Below, piece after piece: positions 56,480 to 64,000 of a DNA stretch of 64,000 nt. A program made the position numbers and the translations under genes. Every line of letters starts with the position of its first letter. Within the stretch, counting starts at the first letter, position 1. This stretch comes from Serpula lacrymans var. lacrymans S7.9 (Eukaryota; Basidiomycota; Agaricomycetes; Boletales; Serpulaceae). The notes beneath the pieces were generated by a model. The model was not told the DNA's origin, did no database searches, and saw only the letters and a list, made by a program, of their open reading frames with translations. Location: positions 124,001-188,000 of the forward strand of contig NW_006763308.1 of assembly GCF_000218685.1 (NCBI RefSeq), given 5' to 3'.

Positions 56480-57722
56480 TTTAGGGCCCGTTCCCACGCT
56501 CCAAGGGAGACACTGGTGCAGCGGTAGTATCATAAATATTACAATCACAATTCTTCATACAAGTACATACTTCAGATAATAGATTTAGCATTTTATTTAC
56601 AGATTGGGGAGCCACCCCCTTTCCTTTATTGCTCATGTAACACCCCGGAGCAGGGGCCACCTTGTTGTGGTTTACTTCATCATTAATAGGAGCGAAGGCA
56701 CCCAAGTGACCTAAGCTCCGAACTCTTTTCCCTGGGCCTTCATCTCAGCAACTTGCTGGTTGTAGAAGAAGGCCCAGATTTTGTTGTACCGGCCAGAGTA
56801 TTGAGCCAATTGTCCGGCTTCTCCGTTTCTAATTTGCACACCTGGTGCCCTTGGTTATTTTTTTGTTGGGTGGCCTGCACCACATTTCTACAGTCTCAAA
56901 ACATGTGTCCCTCTTGGCCACAGTTGTAACAGTTGCCCTTGAATCTGCGCATCTGTCCGCCTTGGACCACACCAATATCCATAGGAGCACCCTGTCCTGG
57001 CTGCAGCCTAAACAGCGTGAGCCCGTGGGAGTGATTATGATTTTGGTTTGATAACCCAGGGCATCTCTGGGAATAGTTGTTTTTAGTGGTGGACCCACCA
57101 CCAAGTTGCATTTTGTAGAGCTCCATGGCTCTATCAATGTTGCGAACCTCTTCTGCCACTTCTGAGAGGTTCTCATTTCTCATATCTTGCAGATAGAGCT
57201 GTTGTGCAATGTGGGGGTTCACATTGCTTTCTAGCAGCTCCACTGCATGTTCATTACCTAGACCCCCTTGGATAGAGAGGGCCAGAAACTGGGTTACATA
57301 ATCATCTGTCCTCATGTTTCCTTGATTGAAGGAAAAGATTTGCTGGTGTGCCCAGTCACGTTCAGCTTGGGGTTTGAAATATTTCTCAATCTCCCCCTTG
57401 AGATTGTCCCAGGTAGGCCAGTGATTGGCAGTGTAGCACTCCTGGAGTTGTACTTGGGCGTATCAAACTGCCACAGGTCCTTTTAGTCTTGATAGCACAG
57501 CTGTTGCTATCTCAAAGTCATTGGTAAATGTGTCACAGCCTTGATCCACCACTCAGTGAATTTAGCCTGGTTTTCTTTGAAAGCGCCGGGGTCAGCGATG
57601 ATCTTGACTTTCTTATTGAATGTTTGTTCAACCAATTCAGGGGGCTGCATGGTTAATGTCAAAATCTGTGCATGCATATTGTGCAACAGAGTGTGGACAT
57701 TGGGTTGTTGTTGCAACGACAT
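56480..57722 (-). pseudogene. Retrotransposon gag with CCHC zinc knuckle
   Basis: Starts at ATG 57722 (MSLQQQPNVHTLLHNMHAQI). Pieces in different frames: ADPGAFKENQAKFTEWWIKA; YVTQFLALSIQGGLGNEHAV; ELLESNVNPHIAQQLYLQDM; GAPMDIGVVQGGQMRRFKGN; CYNCGQEGHMF then a stop in place of the next residue, then DC. The PMDIG + CYNCGQEGH layout is typical of basidiomycete Ty3/gypsy gag (Tf2/sushi-like). No pol follows downstream. It is a different family from the 31861 element. Confidence 0.7.
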
Positions 57723-58279
57723 GTCAACTTGTTCTCTTTGTAAATGTAAAAAAATGTAACTGGGGGACCCCACTTGCTATTTGTTGATCTACATTAGGAA
57801 AACATGATTTAGATATAAATGTAACAAAAGCAAAAATATCCCTTATATCTATAAGTGTGATTTTTGCACAGTCCCTTACTCTAAACTGCATAAAGATCAA
57901 TAAATATCATTTTTATTGATATTTACACAGTTTAGAGTATTGATATATCATCAAAAGTGTTTTATAGCATAGTCGTTAAAACACAAATGACCTTGCACTT
58001 TTTCACTATAATTTACTCTAAATGCAATTATATCGATCCATACTCAGTATATATCCAAAAAAAAGCACTAAAAAAGCAAATCATATTGATTCTAAACATT
58101 TAAAATGCTGCAGCACTATTGTAATATTTGTAATTATGATTTGGATGCTTTTTCTGCTTCCTCTAAAGCATCAAAATCAAACATAAGCTTAGATACATCA
58201 GATTACCCCACTGTTATACAATCATTCCTACAAAAATACTTGAGGTTAAAAAAAAGCTTTGAATGATAATGAATTTGTA
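57723..58279. other. AT-rich region with an imperfect palindrome
   Basis: No gene. The 61-bp segment at 57878-57938 has 11-bp inverted ends (ACTCTAAACTG / CAGTTTAGAGT) around a second inverted pair (TCAATAAATATCA / TGATATTTA), like a very small MITE or a hairpin. Confidence 0.5.
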
Positions 58280-60051
58280 GTAAGCTCTTACCAAACATAT
58301 TCATCAATCTCATCAAATACAGCTGCCAAGTATGTAGGAGAACATTTCTGAAATATTTCCAACAACATCATATAATGATGATTCCACCTTGTAAAAGTAT
58401 AATTAGTATAGATTTATGGTGATTAAGGTGATGTACCTAGCAGAAAATGCTGTTTCAGGGAATTCTATTGTAGTGTTGTTAATAGCACCTAGTAGAGCAC
58501 ATTCAATCTGGTAAATAAATTTGATCATCAGTTTTATTTAAATAAAGATATAAACACTTACAGAGCATGCTACTAGAGCCAAAGTAGGGAGATTGTGTAG
58601 ATATGGATTATTTTTTTAACCATACTTTCTACCTTTGCCTTTGGGACCCCACTATTGTGCTTGAAAAAGAATTTTGATGATATCATTTTTCCAAGGTTGG
58701 CTTGTGTCAGATGTCTTCTCCTGTATATTTGCAGCTAGTATAAGTATAACAATAAAGCTTTAAAATAACTCACCTTTAAATCTATGGTGTTATTGATAAA
58801 AGCTCCTGAGTTTATGATTCAATAGATTGTATCACTTAGTTTGTCCTTGTGAATGTTTTTGATGCCATACATAGGGGGTACACTGATTCTAGCTTTGGAA
58901 ATATGTTCCCCTCTAACCTGTGTAGAACCTTTCCACATTTGTATTTACAGTGATAATCGGTATGGGTATATATGAAGGGGTTTTAACTCACATATTGTAG
59001 TAGTTGAGACTTGAGGACCTGGTTGTCTTGTATCTCCTTCATTTTGTCCATTAGGCCACTGTTATTCTCTGCTGCTGTGGCTTTAACCAACAAATCCCAG
59101 CATATTGAATGACAACTGAGGGGGTTTGGAAATCCTTTTTCTGTGACTGTAAAAAGCCTCATAGCTTTGTGAGCCAGGCTTGCAAGGCATTTGTTGATAG
59201 GGCAGGCCATAGAATGAAGAAGCTTTGGTTTTGCAGTGGAAGATTTTGGAAGAGAAATGATGCTGGGGCTGCATGACATAGTAGATGTAGATGTAGAAAC
59301 AGTGGGACAATCTGTTCCTCTTACAACCTGTAGGCAAGTAAATAAATGTTCTCAAGGCAACAACAGTCTTACCTCATTATCATCCACAACTCTTGTGGGG
59401 AACTGTCCTCCTCCTCTTCCTCCTCCTCCTCATTATCATCTGATAGAGGCTATAAAGGAGATACTACAGAATTATCTTGATTATCACTAGATATTTCTGC
59501 AGGACCCATAATATTATCTATCATATTCTTGTTATCATCAGCATTGTCATTATCATCAGCAACATCCTCATTATCATTGTTGTCATTATCATCACCATTC
59601 AGACATATTTTCTTGCCATGTAAGTCATCTCCTTCAGAATCTTCTTCATCAGCCAACATTGCTGCTACTCTCTTACGCATAGCTGAAAATAGGTATTCAG
59701 TTTTTGTGCCCTTAAGAGTAAGATCACATACCAGATTTCTCTGCCTCAGCTTCTGAGGCTAATGCAGCCTTTCTTCTTGCTAGAAGAGCCCCGGGCAGGA
59801 TTCCATCTTCTTTGCTGGGTGCTGTGGCATTAGGTCTTGCAAAAGTAGTCTAAAAATTGTAAATAATAAGGTATTGGTGTAGAACAAATAAGAAAAACCT
59901 TTTTCTTTTGATGTAGCTGGGGCTGTCTAGGCTGTCTAGGCTGGGTTGAAGGAGGTGGTGATGGAGAAGATGCTGTCACTAGATCATTTGCTAAACCTCT
60001 GCCCCTAGTCCCGGGAACAGTAGATTGTTTGGACCATGTAACTCTAGGCAT
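58280..60051 (-). pseudogene. DUF6532-like uncharacterised gene
   Basis: Minus strand, several exons. Start ATG 60051 (MPRVTWSKQSTVPGTRGRGL). A basic/acidic low-complexity N-terminus follows (LARRKAALASEAEAEKS, AMRKRVAAMLADEEDSEGDD, DNDNADDNKN), then CLASLAHKAMRLFTVTEKGF, an intron, RGEHISKARISVPPMYGI, GAFINNTID, NLPTLALVACS, an intron, IECALLGAINNTTIEF and FDEIDEYVW. The order of a RGxxxxxA...YG motif, then LALVAxxxxxAL, is that of DUF6532-type proteins common in Agaricomycetes, as recalled. Stops near 59455 and 58818 and a frame change around 58640 suggest a pseudogene. Function unknown. Confidence 0.45.
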
Positions 60052-60277
60052 TGAAGTCCTCAAAAAAAAACTAGCAAAAATGGCAAGACCTAAATGTGTC
60101 TTCAGCAGAATAGTAATTCAGAATAAATAAGCAATAACAAACCATACTGGGACCCACAAAATGACACATTACCTGCGTCCCCTCTATCCCTTCTAAAACC
60201 TGTAAGTCAAAACAAGCAACCCAAATAAACTAATATTAAGTTTTAAGCTACATCCACTTAAAGAATGCATTCCCCTC

Positions 60278-61270
60278 TCAGCCATTTCTATTTTCTACCC
60301 AATTCCTCAACTGACCATCTGTGTATAAGACAAATGAGGCTCTCTCACCCTGATAATCTAAATTAAAGTGTGTTGACTCCTTAGATCTGAAAATGGCAAA
60401 GTCTCCACTCTTCAGTTCAAGAATAAATCCCTGCTTATGTAACATAAGAGCACCCTCTGTAAAATCTCCCAGTGGAAGGACAAGGCAAAGAATGTGATCC
60501 TTACCATCCCTATGAGCGGTGGTGCTCACATTAATATTAATAACAAGAGATAAAAAAGGAGTGACTGGAGATCCTGGTTTTCCAGGAAGTGTACCAACTA
60601 TCTTGGCTAGCATAGAGTATTCATCTGGTAGGCAGAATTCCATCTAGGAAACACATACATCAGAGAAATTTAGGCATGAAACAAATAGCAGAAATCTTAC
60701 AACATCAGAAATCCATTGGAAAACATCTGCAAAAGCATCCTGCAAGTTCAAATAAAGCTGCTCATTGTCTGAGCCCTCCTTTGACAAATAAGGGATCATC
60801 TGGGTTTCGTTAGTGACGTCTAATTCATGTGGGTGTGCATCAATAGGTGCCCCACAACCCTTGATCAATGTTTTTATGTGAGTGATATAGAGAGAAATGG
60901 GGGGGGGGGGGGAATATACCTGAGTCCCATATCTGTTCCACCAGGAGAAGTGGAGACATTTGAAAGGTTTGTCACTACCCAGAACACTGGAGAATACTGG
61001 CAACCCATCAAAGCTAGCCTTGAGGTGGGCCACTAGAGTTGTCTTCATATGCCTAGGCATTGAATGGCATATGAATGCCATCAATGTGCCATCTTCATTT
61101 TGTATATTGATTGCTGGAGGAATAGATGACATGGGAATGTATATATAAACTCCATCCCTTTTGCATCCATTAGGATAAAATGTAGATAGCTGTATATCAA
61201 GTATCAGATGATAAAGGCACATAGGAAAGTGACTGGAGCTTACCTTGACAGACAAATCTTGCAAATCTGT
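60278..61270 (-). CDS. Probable TET/JBP-type 2-oxoglutarate/Fe(II) dioxygenase
   Basis: Minus strand, at least four exons: about 61270-61246 (DLQDLSVK), about 61192-60918, about 60863-60700 and 60643-60278. The last two introns have good sites: GTATATTCC... to ATCAAG, and GTAAGATTTC to TTCCTAG. The final exon holds AHRD (HxD iron ligands), TEGALMLHKQGFILELKSGD, then STHFNLDYQGERASFVLYTD: a distal His about 49 residues after the first and an Arg that would bind 2-oxoglutarate. It ends WVENRNG and TGA. The fold order matches TET/JBP-like oxygenases, which oxidise methylated bases in DNA and which in fungi have been linked to KDZ transposons. The 5' end seems truncated against gene copy 2, and the start codon is unknown. 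Confidence 0.5.
60899..60912 (+). repeat. G14 homopolymer
   Basis: Fourteen consecutive G in an intron of the dioxygenase gene (C14 on its coding strand, nine nt after the donor). Likely to vary in length. Confidence 0.9.
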
Positions 61271-61368
61271 GATGTGAAGATGGAAGGGTATCAGCAAGAA
61301 GTGACAATGAAGAAGAAATAAATTACACACAGCGGGAGGAAGAGTCACAGGATCCAACTGGCTTCTAT

Positions 61369-63621
61369 ATGGATGTTGCCTCAGATGGTGAAAGTCCTAC
61401 CCAAGGCAGTGTGGTTGTTATTGATTTCAGTGAGGAGGAACAGCTTGGTAGTGGAAAGAAGAAGAAGTTAGTAGCAGCAAGAGAGTTGGTTTAGGTTTTC
61501 TGCAAGCATACTACTTCTGATGGCAGTAAATAGTCCCTTAAGGCAACTTGTCATCATGATGGGAAAAAACTACTGCCGCATGCCAGGTATGTTGATGGTT
61601 CTATTATTGATCTACATCTTTTATTATTATTATTACATCCAATATGATGCTTGTGTTAACTCAATCCACTCTGTTGTATCATGAATTTAGGTTATCAATG
61701 CTCAACAAAGACTCAGAATTACAAGATGGTTTCTGCCACTACATTAAATCATAGGCTACTGATGTTAAGGTTGATATAACAAATCCGAAGAAGACAGTAA
61801 AAGGCCTTGCTCTAGCAGGTACTCCCAGTCAGGTATCCACACCTTTTAACAGATGTTCTTGTTCCAGCATTGCAAATTCTCAAGCATGAACTACTTCAAC
61901 TGCTCTCACAACTGCATCAGCCCCTGCCACAACCACTCAAAGGAAGGCAAACAAAGATCATGAGGGAATTTATATGTATAAAGCTGGATGTTTAACAGAT
62001 GAGCTGGACATAGGAGAGCATGAAAACCTAGTTGGGAAAAAGCGACCATTGGACTCTGTTTTAGTAAGTTGGGTTAATTTTTATATTGAATTTGCAAATC
62101 TCTCTGCCAGAGCGGTGTATGAGTTATAACTTTTTTGTATCTATTTTCAGAGTCTTGTGAAAGTTGAAGAGGGATATGCGCCAATCACAAAACATATTAA
62201 GTCTGTAAACTCAGCTGGAAAGACCAAGAATTGTGACTTGCCTGATGGATGCCTCCAGGGTGGCTATTGGCGCTCAGTTTTTGTCCCTACTTTTTCCAAG
62301 TGGCTGGGCACGTAGAAAACCCATGGAACATAAGCAATCCAATGTAACAACCAAGAGTTAGTTACTCTGGCGCACACAGGAACACACTATAAAGGTAGTG
62401 AATGGGGAGTGGTTACCCCTTAGGCTGCAGAGAGTTTGTTGGTATACAACAGGAGGACTCGCTGAGTCCCTCCCCATGTATTGCTCCAGTATATATACTA
62501 AAATACATGAGGTACTGTACAGTTGTAAATAAAGTTTAAAGTCCGATGTCTAGCATGTGACTATGAAAAGTCCGAAATGTAAAGTAAATTCAATGGTCAC
62601 ATGATCAGTCATGTGACTTGGAAAGTGAGGGGTAAGAGTACAAAAGTGGAGTGTAAGTAGGTGCTGGTATGTCAATTGTAACATCCAAAGGCCTTAGATG
62701 CAATTCAAGCAACATGGGATGCTGTATTCCTGGACAATCCTTACAAGGTCAACGCCAGTGATGCAGTCTGTTGAGAGGTGCGTCTACATTATCTTGCTGC
62801 TAATATATTCTCATGATCCCATTTTAGCTTGGACAATACATTTCTGAATAGTGTGCAGGATTTGGGTCAGCTGCAGTCATGACTATGGAAATATTTTTTG
62901 AGTCCAAAGAAGATTTCAATAATTATGAAATGCAACAGGAATTCGCCAAAAGCATGTTGAAGGACCTGGCTTTTCTTTTTTTGGAGGTTGGAAAGAAGGC
63001 TTTGGTAAGTTCAATTCACTTCTAATCTATCATCACAGTACTAATTTTTATATTATCTCTAGGAGCACCATGGTTTATTACAATCTCCTTTTATTCTTCA
63101 GACATTCACAACTCATTTAAACTCAATTGACGGTGCTATTGATGTTGAAAAACATCAGGTGGATGGAACGTACAGTAACTTTAGTAACATGGAAAAGTTC
63201 CCACCAAGAGGAGCCTTAGCTATGTTCGCTGCTGCAGTATGTTTATTTTATTTTATTTATTTTGTCACTAACTTCTTCCTAGGTTGAGCATGTGTTCACT
63301 TTGTGGGAAAATAGAGAAATACTGTGGGAACCAAAGGATCAGATCACTGAGACTCGGATGGACGAGGCAGTAAACTTGAAGCTGTATGCCAAGCCATTGC
63401 CAAAGCTCAATAAGTCAACTGGCAAGGAGACTGCCACACACAATAGATTTTTGGACATGAACTGGGGATCAACAACCCGCAAGTACTATAATTCCACCAA
63501 GTCCCTCAAGGTTTCCTCACTAGAAGAGATTACCCACAAGGCCTTGGTGTTTACTAAACGGAACACTGAGTTCACCAAGGACACTCACACCAACCCTCAT
63601 GAATGCTTGGTGAACATCTAA
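61369..63621 (+). pseudogene. Uncharacterised transposon-associated gene, copy 2
   Basis: Multi-exon paralogue of 39603-42213, head-to-head with the dioxygenase. ATG 61369 (MDVASDGESPTQGS); the frame is also open upstream. Then AGCLTDELDIGEHENLVGKK, LVKVEEGYAPITKHIKSVNS, LPDGCLQGGYWRSVFVPTFS, a two-base insertion, NPWNISNP, the solo LTR, KALDAIQATWDAVF, VNASDAVC then TGA (62772-62774) in place of Arg, MTMEIFFESKEDFNNYEMQQ, TFTTHLNSIDGAIDVEKH, PPRGALAMFAAAVEHVFTLW, EPKDQITETRMDEAVNLKLY and a closing stretch to TAA 63621. About four introns with GT-AG ends. It is better preserved than copy 1 and complete at the 3' end. Function unknown. Confidence 0.55.
62343..62683 (+). repeat. Solo LTR inside gene copy 2 (TSD TCCAA)
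   Basis: TGTAACAACCAAGAG to CAATTGTAACA, 341 bp, flanked by TCCAA at 62338-62342 and 62684-62688. Its 5' half resembles 53540-53937 and its 3' half resembles 30090-30513. It interrupts the coding sequence between ISNP and KALDAIQ. Confidence 0.9.
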
Positions 63622-63800
63622 GCAAGGTTTTCCTCTCCTATTAATTACATACATTTCTATCTTATTTACTGGCCATCTGCCGCTTTTGTGCTGATAACCC
63701 TTGTCATGCTCTGCTTATTGCTCTTATTTTTACTTTAATGGACCTGTAAATTTGTGATATCGAAGTCTTAGACGTGTCTTAAAAATGTTTTTGAATTTGT

Positions 63801-64000
63801 TGACAAAACCAGATAAACCCGGTCACTGCTAAAGCAGCCATTGTCACCATTGTTCTCCTAGGAGTCATTATACTGTAGCAAGTAGCACCTCTGACTATAA
63901 GTAGTAGGGGGTTTAGTATAGGAATACCTCAGTCGTTTCTATAGCCTCTCTGGCAGCGGCTGAGGTATGTTACATTACATTTATTAGAGATCACCTTAAA
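63801..64000 (+). repeat. Copia LTR, cut by the window end
   Basis: Starts TGACAAAACCAGATAAACCC and follows the 44542-49759 LTR family to the last base, including CCTCAGTCG and GCAGCGGCTGAGG. Only one CTCCTAGGAG palindrome remains; the CTCCATGGAG pair is deleted. Whether it is solo or the 5' LTR of a complete element cannot be told here. Confidence 0.85.

Overview
The window looks like a transposon-rich segment of a filamentous basidiomycete, most likely an Agaricomycete. The signs are a gene with about 19 short introns (47-77 nt, GT...AG), Plavaka and KDZ transposase remnants, chromodomain Ty3/gypsy and Ty1/copia retrotransposons, Myb/SANT-like and DUF6532-like genes, and a probable TET/JBP-type dioxygenase. 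The species cannot be named from sequence alone. All family assignments are from motif recognition by eye, not database searches.

Layout. 1-618: truncated Helitron. 619-6165: fragment of a gypsy element cut by two copies (A, B) of a 1.82-kb solo LTR. 6166-6943: Plavaka remnant. 7871-16185 (minus): the one large apparently functional host gene, a multidomain polyketide synthase (KS-AT-DH-degenerate MT-KR-ACP-TE, about 2,420 aa) whose promoter region is partly duplicated upstream. 17300-18791: small uncharacterised ORFs. 18792-20675: AT-rich, gene-poor. 20676-22497: third copy (C) of the 1.82-kb LTR. 22498-26710 (minus): 5' part of a gypsy element. 26711-30024: gene-poor, with a 21-bp minisatellite and a tRNA-like unit. 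30025-39290: nested LTRs and a Plavaka transposase (minus) split by a full-length 6,998-bp gypsy element (TSD AGTCC). 39603-42213: uncharacterised gene copy 1 with a solo LTR inside. 44060-44425: Myb/SANT-like remnant. 44542-49759: full-length but mutated copia element (TSD AGGGT). 49880-52623: Plavaka, tyrosine recombinase and KDZ remnants. 55010-56030: another Plavaka remnant. 56480-57722: gag remnant. 58280-60051 (minus): DUF6532-like gene. 60278-61270 (minus): TET/JBP-like dioxygenase, head-to-head with uncharacterised gene copy 2 (61369-63621), which also carries a solo LTR.

How it fits together. The gypsy fragments at 2441 and 22498 are complementary halves of one element, broken at the same nucleotide and each joined to an inverted copy of the same LTR, with a shared GCGT at the break. 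The simplest explanation is an inversion of about 18.2 kb, carrying the polyketide synthase, by recombination between inverted LTRs. Several insertions can be dated relative to each other from intact target-site duplications. Many element ORFs carry TGA where arginine CGA is expected, suggesting CpG deamination of silenced repeats. Two elements carry unexplained extra coding capacity: a zinc-knuckle-like third ORF in the gypsy family and a 180-codon ORF of identical length in all three 1.82-kb LTRs.
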